Source: Dactylis glomerata
Lineage: Eukaryota > Streptophyta > Magnoliopsida > Poales > Poaceae
Assembly (NCBI GenBank): GCA_007115705.1
Contig: QXEO01000382.1
Coordinates: 3,551,083 to 3,615,082, forward strand
Direction of reading: 5' to 3'
DNA length: 64,000 nt
In this document: piece after piece, positions 34,766-45,751 of the stretch
How positions within the stretch are numbered: position 1 is the stretch's first letter
Layout of the letters: each line of letters starts with the position of its first letter
Translations under genes and position numbers: made by a program
Notes under the pieces: model-generated
Told to the model about the DNA's origin: nothing
Seen by the model: only the letters and a program-made list of their open reading frames with translations
Databases searched by the model: none

Positions 34766-35614
34766 ATGGAAAACAATGAGTTCTTTAGTCTTTTTCCTGA
34801 GTTTAGATACGAAGTGTTTGAAGAGAAAATTGAAAAACCTTTGGAGCTTAATTTGCATGCTAATAGTGTTGTTAGTATGAATGCTTTGAACACCGTTGTT
34901 ACTAATGCTATAGAAAAGTCTAAGCTTGGGGAAGCTGGTTTTGTTAAGCATGATATTTTTAGTTCCCCGGCTTTAGTGGAGAAAATTTGCTCCGATGATA
35001 TTTTATCTCCCATATGTGATGTTCCTTCTTATGATGATATGTTTGAAGAATATGCTTTGCGTAATAGTTGCTCTCTAGCTTGTGATGATACTAAACCTCT
35101 AGTTTATGATGGCTATGATGATGAGTATAATATTTCCAGTTCACCTACTATTGAGGATAAAATTAGTTATGATTACAATATGCCTCCTATTTATGATGAT
35201 TATGGTGATGAGAATAATTATTCTATTGAATCTGCTCCTACTATGATTGTTCCTGTGGTGAGAATTAATTCTTTTATGCATGTGGCTCATGATAGGGATG
35301 CTTTATGTGATAGTTATATTGTTAGTTCTATTCATGATGCTACTGAAAGTTATTATGAGAGAGGGAAACATGGTTTGATGGATCTCAACAATATTAAGTT
35401 TCCCCTCTTTATGTTGCAAATCTTGAAGTGGCACTTGTTTTATCTATCCATGCTTGCAACTATGTGCCTCGTTGATTTATTTTCTTACAAGATTCCTATG
35501 CATAGGAAGTGGTTTAGATTTAAATGTCTTTCATATCTGCTTTTTGATGCTCTCTATTGCTTTAAGTTCCTATATGGCGCCTTTGCCTCAAGCTCTTATA
35601 TGGCGCCCACATGA
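34766..35614 (+). CDS. Element C ORF: acidic protein with two hydrophobic C-terminal segments, unknown function
   Basis: This is an intact 282-codon ORF, 110 nt after the PBS and in the place where element A has gag. The first about 205 residues are rich in Asp, Glu, Tyr and Ser with repeated YDD/YDDY motifs (for example VYDGYDDEYN and IYDDYGDENN). Two hydrophobic stretches follow at about 211-235 and 247-272, separated by a short basic loop. I recognise no gag, protease or enzyme domain. The shape (soluble acidic part plus membrane segments) is loosely like an envelope-type or membrane-associated accessory protein, but that is speculation. It could equally be a host sequence captured by the element. 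The frame is open despite about 1% LTR divergence. Confidence 0.7.
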   Translation: MENNEFFSLFPEFRYEVFEEKIEKPLELNLHANSVVSMNALNTVVTNAIEKSKLGEAGFVKHDIFSSPALVEKICSDDILSPICDVPSYDDMFEEYALRNSCSLACDDTKPLVYDGYDDEYNISSSPTIEDKISYDYNMPPIYDDYGDENNYSIESAPTMIVPVVRINSFMHVAHDRDALCDSYIVSSIHDATESYYERGKHGLMDLNNIKFPLFMLQILKWHLFYLSMLATMCLVDLFSYKIPMHRKWFRFKCLSYLLFDALYCFKFLYGAFASSSYMAPT

Positions 35615-38163
35615 ACATCTTTGCAAATTACTGCGCCTAGCTCAAAGGCGTTAAAGAAAAGCACTCTTGGGAGATAACCCATTGTTTATTTTCAGTACTT
35701 TTTCTTTTATTTGAGTCTTGGAAGTTATTACTACTGTAATAACCGCTCCTTATCCTTTTTATTTCGTTGTTGTGCCAAGAAAAGGCTCTAATTCGAGTGA
35801 GGTAAAGATTTGGGGATGTTGCTGTCCTGAAACTATTTTCGGTGCTGCACCATAAAAATTCGTATAAATTCTATGTATATCTTTCGGACCTGCTATTTCT
35901 TGTGCATATGCCCCAGGTTATATCCAAACTTTCGTTAGTTGAACACTTTTTGATTTGAGCAATAGAAAAACCCTCAAAAATTCGACCTTTGTCAGCTGTT
36001 CAGTTTTGACAGATTTCTGCCAATATTTGTGTTTGCTGCTTTATCGCTTTCTTTTGAGTTCTTTTGATCACGGAACTTTTGGGGAAGTTGCTACAGTAGT
36101 GTTTGCTATATATGTGGTGGTTTTGAGTTGAAACCTGAAGCAAAAAGAGGTTGATTATATGTTATGCTTGCACTAATGTTGCTAATAGAATTGTATTTAG
36201 TTTTGTATGAAGGAAGTTTTCAAGTGTAGGGATTGGAGAATGATGAGATGAGTTGAAGAATGGACAAAAGCTCAAGCTTGGGGATGCCCATGCACCCCAA
36301 GAAATATCCAAGAAGTACAAGCGTCAAAGCTTGGGGATGCCCCCGAGGCACCCCTTCTTCATCGGCAAAAATCAGGTCACCTTTCAAGACACTATATTTT
36401 TATTGCTTCATGCACTATATGTTTTTCTTGGAGCGTCAGTTGTTTTAGTTTTCTTAGTTAGTTTAGTTTTGTTTGCTGCAATAAATGGTTAGATCACATC
36501 ATGTTTCTTTTGGAGGAGATGAACTCGCTTTTCATTTGCCAAGAACACTCTAGTTTTCACTCTTATCGTTCAACGAGTGTTCTCTTTTTCTGCTACTGCG
36601 TTTAGCTTTCGATTTTCGCCTTGATTTGCGTTCAGATCTTGTTATATCTTTTCATCAAGGTGTATTTTTTCCTCTGGTCTTTATTGGTTTTTATCAAAAG
36701 AGGTGTTTATAAAAAGTTCAAATGGTGTTGGAAAAGAGAAAAAGCTTTATGCAAAAAAGTGGTACAAAAAGGAGCTTGTGTAGACTGCGGCCTAGGCTTT
36801 TGCATGTCGTGCTTGATGTCTTTTTGATAGTATGCTTAGTGGTTTTGCTGTCGCATGACTTGTCTCAAATAACTGAGATTGCTTAATGAGCCTTTGAAAA
36901 AATCATGCGTTGTTTATATTATTTGGAAGCATTAATTTGGTTTTCTCCTTTGATGCTTTATTTGGGTTGACTTGGCGCATGCTCACACATGTTAGACTCT
37001 TACAAAGTCGCCAATAGCCTCTATGATCATTTAGTTTTTGACTTTTGATGCCATCTTATGCTTCTTTCAATGTTGCTTTGTCGCTATGCATGATTATGGC
37101 CGTTATTGCTCTCTTAGTTGGTCGCTCCCAGTCTTTTGCTAGCCTTCATTTTATACTGAGTATGAGCTCTACTCGTGCATCCAACTCCTAAAAACCAAAG
37201 TTTTCCATTGTGTCCACTATAAATTCCTATGCATGGTATTTGTAAACCATTCCAAAGTAAATTCTCATGTGCTACCTTTATAAAACCTTTAAAACACTTC
37301 TCGTTTTGTGACACTGTTTTCAGCTCATGGGGACGTAGTGGTCGGATTTGCTATCTTCCATATTGCTTATTCCAAAAAGAAAAAAAAGAAAAAAAGAAAG
37401 AAAAAAAGGCACTCCTCCATGGAATGTGAATGTTGGTGGGCACCCGATGGAATCGGTTAGCCATGGTTTGACAAAGAAAAAAAGGTGGGGAGGACTGCCA
37501 AGCTTTATAAAAGAGCACAAAAACTTGCTTCATTTTTGTATGGAAGATAGTAAGAACCCCATTGTCAGTCGTTGACAAAGACAACCACCTCTCAAACTCA
37601 AGTTTTATCTCTCTGTTTTATAAATGAAAAGCTCTAGCACATGTTTAATCACTGCTTCCCTCTGCGAAGGGCCTTTCTTTTACTTTTATGTTGAGTCACC
37701 ACCTTCTATCTTTATGCACCATTAAGAGAGCATAATTGTCATTCTGAGTATAATGTGCATTGTCCCAAAGTTTTCATTGATTGATTCATGATCATGGTTT
37801 CACTTGTTCTCAAATTATTTGTATCTAGTCGCCCTCTTAAACTTGAAGGTGTCCTATGCATTTATGTTTTGCTCTCTTTTAATGACAAGCTGAAAACCAC
37901 TTGTATGTTTTTCCTTATGATTCGAACACACGTTTGACTTTCATTGTTTCATTTTCATGATCTTTTGTTTGTGTTCATTTGCATGTTTACAACATGGTTG
38001 CTAAGTTCTTATTGTCAAGATTATATCTTTCATTCCCATGTTTTAAGTTCTTATGATCCCAGCTCACAATGCTTACATATATGATCAAGATTGTGTAGGT
38101 GCATGTCACCTCAAAAATTATTTCTTTTGTTATCACTTACCTACTCGAGGACGAGCAGGAGTT
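35615..38163 (+). other. Element C 3' non-coding domain
   Basis: It is collinear with the 3' domains of A (reverse orientation) and E. It starts with GCGCCTAGCTCAAAGGCGTT right after the ORF. Two AAGCTTGGGGATGCC motifs lie at about 36276-36291 and 36327-36342, and a purine run is near 37375-37410. No coding sequence is convincing. Confidence 0.8.
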
Positions 38164-38177
38164 AAGCTTGGGGATGC
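38164..38177 (+). other. Element C polypurine tract
   Basis: AAGCTTGGGGATGC directly precedes the 3' LTR. Confidence 0.75.
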
Positions 38178-38622
38178 TGATACGTCTCAAACGAATCTAT
38201 AATTTTTGATGCTCCATGCTTGTTTTTACACCATTTGCCTTGTGTTTCGTTACACTTCGTGGCGTTTTTATGCGATTTCTGGAACTAACCTATTGACAAG
38301 ATGCCACAGTGCCAGTTCCCTGTTTTCTGCTGTTTTTATGTTTCAGAAAAGCTACACAGGAAATATTTTTGGAATTGGACGAAACAAATGCCAGAAGTCT
38401 TATTTCTCCCGGAAGCTTCCCGAAGACCGAAAGAGAGCCGGAGGGGGGCCAGAGGCCACCCTCACACATAGGTGGCGCGGCCCAGGCCCTGGCCGCACCA
38501 CCCTGGTGTGAGGAACCCCTGGCTGCCCTCTGACGACGCCCCTTCGCCTATATAAAGCCTCGGGACGGAAAACCCTAAAGAAGTCGGCGAAATTTCTAGA
38601 ACAGTTCCGCAGCGCCGCCGTC
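38178..38622 (+). repeat. Element C 3' LTR, first part
   Basis: It corresponds to the first 445 bp of the 5' LTR and is broken by element D immediately after CCGTC (38618-38622), the target duplication of D. Confidence 0.93.
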
Positions 38623-39620
38623 TGTCGTCGTGGTGAAACAACATATGCCATAGGATGGCTTAAATGGGGGCCGAACTAGATGCTGGAGGATTCGGGAGAG
38701 GGGAACGCACTAAAAAGCACGACAGAAAGAGACACTGATCTACCCAGGTTCGGGGCTCTCGTAAGGAGATAACACCCCTACTCCTGCTCTACTGATTGTA
38801 TATATGGATCGATGTAGTACACAACAATGGTGCTTCCAAGCTCTCTGCTAGAGAAGGAAGATGAACAGCTAAGTGTCGAAACCTTCAACTATCAGCCAAG
38901 CAACCTTCTACCGATCAACCTTCTAATGCTCAACTATCAGCCAATGACCAACCTTCTCCTCCTCTACCCTTTGCTAGGACTCCCTGTGCCACCTTATATA
39001 GTGGTGGCCAGGGTTACAACGGTCATACAAGACCACAAGACAAGGGCTACACTCCAAACAGGAGCTGGTGGCGATGGCAGAGACCCTTGACTTCGCCCCT
39101 GATTGCTCTCGATGGGACGCCATATCCCTGTACCTTGTACCTCTTGAACTGTGGCCTTACCTCTCTGAGGTAAGCTTGTACTTGTGCACAGTGAGGGTAG
39201 GTAACCTCCACTGTGCACCCTGCCATCTTACTCTTCTACCATGCTTGGATGTTTTCTTCCTTGATTGTAGGGACGTGACACCTTGGTTGACTTAAGTATC
39301 CCGGATATGACCGTTGGCCATACCCAGGACATATATGCCGGACCAACGACCTACGAGGGTCGGGTAATCTGGCCTCCCCTGCTCCTGCACAACACCCAAG
39401 ATGGTTAGGCCGGCATATCTGAGTATATGCCGGCACATATATATCAGTATTCCGGCTATGCCGGCATATCCCAGTATCAGCCGGGATATACATTATATGC
39501 CGGCCTGGCCGATGCTCTCATATTCCGGCCAGGCCCTTTCCGTGATAACCCGGCATAAGTCAATCATAGACCTTGAGTCTTTCTAGTCTCTTGACCCTAC
39601 CGGGGGTCATCACCCCGACA
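38623..39620 (-). repeat. Element D 3' LTR
   Basis: It is 998 bp, starts TGTCGTCGTGG and ends CCCCGACA on the plus strand, with TG...CA ends. No difference from the right LTR was seen by eye. Its right half contains many copies of ATGCCGGCA/TGCCGGCAT. Confidence 0.95.
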
Positions 39621-40082
39621 CTAGTCCCCGAAGCTGCCGAGGTTCCCCAGTCATAACTGTGGAGCCTTGACAGGTTCAACATACCTTTCTTCCTTATGTC
39701 CCGGCGATCAGATTACATGCCGGCACATCTGCACATATCCCGGCCTCTGTCCTGTTCCAAAACTTATTCCGGCCGGTCCCGATGGTATTCCGGACGGAAC
39801 ATATACTTCGGCAATTAATCCGGCATACAGACGAGCCTTCCTCGAGAAGCCATGTCCGACAGCTTTGCATCGAAACTTGTAACTGCCCTGCCTCCTCGAA
39901 CAGTCACCCACGATGTGACGGTTCACAGTGCAGCAGTTACTTCTCACCATCATGGCGTCATGGCACGGTTACAGGAACCGCCGCCCCACTCCGTGCCGCC
40001 ACGTGGCGCCTCGCCGCAGCAACTGTCGGGGGAGTGGAACACTCCCACGATCCCACGACCCCCACGACCCTTGCCTGCACAC
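39621..40082 (+). other. Element D region between the 3' LTR and the antisense gene
   Basis: It is GC-rich, with further CCGGC motifs. It presumably acts as the upstream region of the antisense gene and the 3' untranslated part of the gag-pol RNA. No ORF is convincing. Confidence 0.5.
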
Positions 40083-40091
40083 CTATAAGTA
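40083..40091 (+). promoter_or_regulatory. Putative TATA box of the element D antisense gene
   Basis: CACCTATAAGTAGGGC lies about 600 bp upstream of the first ATG (40680). About 270 bp further on is a donor-like CCG|GTGAGA (40357), and TTGACAG ends at 40630, which together define a probable 5' UTR intron. Confidence 0.5.
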
Positions 40092-40356
40092 GGGCGGCGG
40101 GGGTAAACTCATCTTTTTACCCCCCACCACCATCGTCTTCCTCGCCTTCCTCCTTTGCCTCCTGCGCTTCACCGCCGGCCCGAAGAGCAGCATCGCCGCC
40201 ACAGCCGACCTGCTCCCCGCCGACGCCGACGCCCGACGACGCACGGCATCACCTTTGACGACGCCGCCGCCGCCGCTTCTTCTCCCCGCAGCCCTGCAGG
40301 GAGATTGGATCTTCCTGCACGCTCGCCGCCGCTCCATCGTCGCCGGCCAAGCTCCG

Positions 40357-40630
40357 GTGAGACCTTCCTCTGTTCTTCCTCCTTCACGCTTCTTCATTGC
40401 TTCTCATTGGTATCCACGCTTGCATAGATCCGCTTCAGTTCCTCTGCTTGTTACTCTTCGGATTCGATTAGCATTGCTAGGCAAAGCTCGCAGGTGTTCA
40501 TCCTTAGGAGTTTTTTATCCTTATTTGTTTCCTAATTTTAACTGCCTCGGTAGATCTTCTATTCCTGCTAACATTGGTGAGGGCGGTATGCCGGAGAGAC
40601 TAACCTCCCTCTTTTCTCCGGCCTTGACAG
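40357..40630 (+). other. Probable 5' UTR intron of the antisense gene
   Basis: Donor CTCCG|GTGAGACC and acceptor CCTTGACAG|AAAC flank a T-rich 274-bp segment, typical of a plant leader intron. It is followed 49 nt later by the start codon. Confidence 0.5.
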
Positions 40631-40679
40631 AAACAACATCACGGGACTCCGGCTCTCACGCCTTATCCCGGCCACAAAG

Positions 40680-43600
40680 ATGGCATCATCAAGCATGACG
40701 ACTACCTCGGCCTCTGAGGAAGATACCTCGGCCAGAGCTCAAGGACGCTCCGGCTGGGAGGGGTCGGAGGTTACTCCGGCCGAGATATCCTGGGTCACCT
40801 CCACCAGGAGAGTCCCGGAGGGGGTAGCATGCCGGCTGCCAGTAGGAGAAGTTGTGCCGGCACCTGAACCCGGCGAACACGTCGTCTTCATCGCCCACTT
40901 CGAGCGGGGCTTCGGTCTGCCGGTGTCGGACTTCTTCCGGGACTTCCTCAACACTTACGAGCTTCAACCTCATCATATCCCGGCCAACGCCGTGATGAGC
41001 CTCTCCGCCTTCGCTGCCTTTTGCGAGGGCTATGCCGGCATAGAGGCCATTACTCAAGGCTGGGCGAAGTACTTCCAGCTGCGGAAGCAAGTCATCCAAG
41101 AGCCGCCCCGGAGCAAGGACGACCCGCCGGAGACGGCCCAGGAAAAGAAGGACCGCCCCATGACCCTCTGCGGCGCGGCCACCATCATGTCCCGGAAGGG
41201 CTCGGACTTCCCCAAGGTGGAGCTCCTGGAGTCTTGCAAGAAGTGGCAGAAGAGCTTCTTCTACGTCAAGAACACCACCGACGAGGATCTCATCAACCTG
41301 CCGCCATTTGTGGACGAGCCACCCTTGGCCATGACTAACTGGACCTACAACCCGAAGAATTCGGTGATGCCGGTGAATGCACTTCACCGGGTTAAGGGCG
41401 AGCTCCGGGATGCCGGCCTTACTCCTAACGATCTCGTGGCATGCTTCATCAGCCGGCGCGTCTCCCCTCTGCAGCGCCGGTCGCACAAGATATGCCAGAT
41501 GAGCGGGCCAATGGACCCCACCCGGCACTCCACACATGAGCTGACTCCGGACGACATTCTGCGCCGGATAAAAGATGTCTGCAAGACCTCCCAGGCCACT
41601 TTTGCCTGGGGGCTGGAACCATACAGCCGGGATAGGCCGGCCCCAACGGTAAACCATCTTATCCGATACTTAAAGTCCATGTCCGGGACATAGATACTTA
41701 GGCCGACATATGTCTATCTGATCCGACACATATCATATTGATCCGACATACCTCTTCCACCGGCATATTTCCTTGTCTGAATATTTGACTTTGCTGTTTA
41801 TACAGAAGTTCAGCTTCCAAACCATGGAGAACTCCCGGATCAAGATCGCGGCGGACCGCACCGTTGCAGATGCTGAAGATCCGGATCATTGGGATAAGCT
41901 TCCCAGGAACACCCGGGCTGCAGCTGCCATGGGTAAGGGCTCTTCCTCCCGGCATTACACTCAAGACCGGAGTGAGATAGATTCTGACGAGGAAGGTCCT
42001 GATGTACTATGACCCGATGCCACTTGCGTACGCCTTTCCCGAAACACCTATTGCTCACGAGTTTCCAATGCCGTCCTCAGCTATCCCGGACGATATTGTC
42101 ATCGACGCAGCCCCTCTGAACCAGGGACCTCCTTCCACCGGCGGACGTGCCGGCCGGAAGCGAGGTGTGAAGCCCCCGTCCGACATACCTCAGAGGTCGA
42201 AAAGACAGAAGGTCGGCGTGCCCAAACAGAAGAAACAGAGGCCTGTTGCCTCGGGGTAAATTTCCTTTTCTTTGCATTTCCTCCGACATATCTCTTGTTT
42301 GTATTACTGACTTGGTGTTTTCTCTCTTTCAGTGCTCCTCTTGAGCCGGAACAAGCTTCTGGCTTGAGCGGCGACCCGCAGGCTACCAAGCCCGCTGCCC
42401 CTGCTACCTCGGATATTCCCTCTGCTAGCCACACGACCTCCCCGGCGCCGGCATCTTCGCCTGCGCCGAGAAGACCACCTCCCCGGCGAAGGACGTCCCT
42501 TCGCCGGCACAAGATACCTCTGCCCCCGACGTCCACATGGACTCGGGGGCTCAACAGGAAACCTCGGCTCCTGATGTCCACATGGACACAGGAGCCCATC
42601 AAGAAGCACCAGACTCCGGCGCGCCCACCAGCGACGCCGGCACAACTGAAGACGCCGGCGCAAGCGACAAGAGCGCCGGCACAGACATCAAGGGCAAAGG
42701 CCCTTTAGTGCCGGAAGTCCGGACTTCTCCGGATCCTGCTCCCGCTGGCCCAGATGCACCGGCCGCGCCGGAACAGCCTGCACCCGAGACTCCAGCACCG
42801 GCCAAGTCCACTGCCCTGGCCAAGACCACTGCACCGGCCGAGTCCACTGCCCCGGCCAAGACCGGCACCTTGAAGATTGAGCCGGCCAAGTCCCGGACCA
42901 GCTCTGCTCTGTCCCTGCATCTTGGCAGGGCAGCAACCCGGCGAGGGTACCGGAAAAGCTTCTACGACACCCCAGAACTTGAGGGCCTCGTCCCTCTTGC
43001 GACGAAAAGCGATCAGAGCCTCGGCTCGCTTAAGGAGCAGTGCAACAAGTGGAACGACGCCAGCCAGATGGACACTGCAGACTCAAGGAGCAAGAAGCTG
43101 GCCGAAGCCAAGACCAGCGGCGACCCAAGCGACTTCCTGGCAGCGAAGCCCATACCGATCGCCAGCGAGCTCCTCAGCATCCAGCAAAGACTTCACAAGC
43201 TGGCCGATGCCACCAACGTAATTCCTTTACATTTACACACATATCCCCAGTCCCCGAAAATGTCGGCTGTCCGGGATATGGACATCCGGGATTTTCTCAT
43301 AGTCCTTTAGCTATCTTCTTTTGAATTAACTGCCGACATATGAGCTCGATCCGAGCTTCAAATCCTAGTCACCGAGGGCCGGGATAGGTGCGCAGCACCT
43401 ATGCCGGGTCTTCAACAATTTCACATTTCTATTATCTTTCAAATCCTCTTGACCGGAATATAAGCTCGATTCGAGCTTCAAATCCTAGTCACCGAGGGCC
43501 GGGATAGGTGCGCAGCACCTATGCCGGGTCTTCAAAAGAATGATCACTTGATAAAATTTTCACTCTACTTATCATGTCAAATTTCTCTGCTAACACTTCA

Positions 43601-45113
43601 AATCCCGGCATTTTTGCAGCTCATGAACAACACCCGGGCGGACATGTTCCATAACTTGGTGTGCGAACATCGGAAGCTTTCCGACGCACACAGCAAGCTT
43701 CAGCTGGAGGTGTCCAAGAAAGGTAACCTTTTGCCGACATACTGCTATATGCCGGATATCTTTCATCTCTTTTTTTTTTGCAATGCTTCTTCTTGCCGAC
43801 ACATAACCTTGTGCCGACATTCTGCAGCTGGCACTGAAAAACAAGCCGCCGCGCTTCTTACGAGGGTGAAAGAGCTTACTGGTATGCCGGATCCTGCTGT
43901 TACCCGGATGACTTCTTTGTACTTCAAATCCTGTACTCTTTGTCACTGTTTTCTCTCTTCAAATCCTTTTAACTTGAAATCTTTGCAGATGAGAAGGCTG
44001 CACTGGAGGCACGCCACCAGGATTGTGTGTCCTCGGTGGATGTGGCCAAGCTACTGGACGACCGGGATACCGGTCACAAGGCCGAGGTTGAGCAGCTCAA
44101 GGGCCGGATTGCCGAGCTCTTGGAGGAGAAGGAGCAAAGGGAGGGCCAACTGAAGAACACCCAGGACTTGCTCGTTGAATCCGAGACTGATGCCTCCACT
44201 GCCCACGCTGAACTGGATAGCCTGAAGGAGCAGGCCACCAAATGGGAGGTTACAGTTTCACAGCTTAATGCCGACCTTGCCCGTAAGCTTCAAATCCTTT
44301 CCCCTTTTATCCTTTCCGACATAGTGTAATCTTTTTCGGCATAGCATCTATGCCGACATATTTTCCTTCTGCTAACATTGTTTCTATTCTGCAGGCATGT
44401 TTCCCGCTTCCGTCGCTGACGTTGAGAGGGCTCTGCAGTTGGACCGAGAAAACCGGGGTGTTCCGGTTGACTCGCCCAGCTGGGACATGTCGGAGCAACT
44501 GCTGGCCCTGCAGTCCCGGAAGGAGGCCATGACCCTTTACACTGAAGAGCTCTTCTACGGCGCCCAGGAGGCATTCTCTGCCCTCTGGCCGGGACAAAGG
44601 ACTCCCACTGACCCGGTTGACCTCGGCAACGACCTGCAGCTTGCCAAGGTTCGCCTCCAGGAGTGGCGAGATTCCGGCGCGAGGGTTGGAGCTGACGAAG
44701 CCCTCAGCTACTTCTTGTCTTGGTACGAAAAGGCAGACTTGGAGACTTTGCGCACCGTGCGCGAAGGATCCATCTGGACCACGGATCCGGATCATATCCG
44801 TCGCCGCAAGGAGTTGGCCCACAGCTATGTGGACTATGCCGACACCGACAAATTCGTCCGGGACATCCGCGAGCCGGAGAAGAATGACGATGCCGGGACA
44901 TCTGCCGCTGCTGAGGGTTCCGACTCTAGCCAAGATGAAGATGAAGCTGAGGAAGCCGACACTGAAGCTCCGGAACAGGCATCTGCCCCGGGCGGAGGTG
45001 ATGGCTCCATTCCATCTGCTGGGTCCGGCACACCTGAGGCCGACACTTCCACTGCTACTGCTCCACCTGCGGCGGCCCTGCGCCTGCCACTGCTCCTTGA
45101 CTTTGGAGCATAA
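40680..45113 (+). pseudogene. Element D antisense multi-exon gene with gypsy-type 'Transposase_28' N-terminus
   Basis: The first large exon (from 40680) encodes about 330 aa with FERGFGLPVSDFFRDFLN, IPANAVMSLSAFAAFCEGY and a later W..YF pattern. I recall this as the Pfam domain 'putative gypsy type transposon' (Transposase_28); no search was run. Further coding blocks are at 41806-42255, 42333-43218, 43618-43721, 43829-43881, 43990-44281 and 44395-45113, mostly with good GT-AG borders. The middle is Pro/Ala/Ser-rich. The last exons are Glu/Lys/Leu-rich and probably coiled coil, ending in an acidic tail. Frame changes near 42000 and 42470 and an unresolved junction after about 41680 suggest this copy is broken. 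Its role is unknown, and it runs opposite to gag-pol with its own promoter-like sequence. Confidence 0.7.
43343..43535 (+). repeat. Duplicated 73-bp intronic block with internal hairpin
   Basis: The blocks at 43343-43415 and 43463-43535 differ at one base and repeat at an exact 120-bp period. Each contains ATAGGTGC-GCA-GCACCTAT, a perfect 8-bp-stem hairpin. Both lie inside an intron of the antisense gene. Confidence 0.93.
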
Positions 45114-45751
45114 AAACTTTAAGTTTTATCAGATCCCCGGTATGCCGGGTGCAGATGTAATATACACGTTTAATTTCCTTTGGTTTGCTTACCTGAACAA
45201 GTTTTATCTCGGTTTGCTTGTTATTAATGCCGGATCATCTTTTGGCTAAGTCACCGAGTTTGTTTTCCTGTTTCCTCAACTTCACAACCTTGGCTACTTG
45301 TCTACCTCTCTGGGCTTTTGACTTATGAGTCTCAAGGTTGCTTTGTTAAACATACAGTACTTAAACTTTGAAACTTAGACTTCAAATCATCCGACACTTC
45401 GAATTTTAACTTTAGCTTTAACGAAAATGTCGGATCGCTTGCTTTATATTTCCTTAGCCGTTTTCCATGTGTAGACAATCTCCGGCATCTACTCTTGCTA
45501 GCCATGAAGCCGGGTTTCGGACAGCAGCTGAGTCGAAGAGTGGCCTTTGGTGCCGACACATTACTAGGCCGACATAGGAAACATTCAAATAAAGCCAGCC
45601 GGCATATAACAAAAAACTGTAGATAAACAACAGCATATCTCGGAGGCAGTGCCCGCTCTTTTCGGGATGCCGGCACTTCCTTCATTAGTCTTGTGCCGAC
45701 ACAACACGCCGGCATACAAAGGAAAATATGGAAATACATACATTGTGTTGC
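45114..45751. other. Element D region between converging 3' ends
   Basis: It is AT-richer sequence between the stop of the antisense gene and the integrase stop on the other strand. It should hold both 3' UTRs. CCGGCAT/CCGACAT motifs recur. No gene is seen. Confidence 0.5.

Noticed and set aside
34207..34779. 190-codon ORF across the end of C's 5' LTR and the PBS
   Set aside because: It spans the LTR border and the PBS, recurs truncated in the 3' LTR (54483-54932), and looks like untranslated leader.
40689..41657. 322-codon minus-strand ORF in element D
   Set aside because: It is the shadow of the first large exon of the antisense gene on the plus strand; only the plus frame has the gypsy-type domain pattern and splice context.
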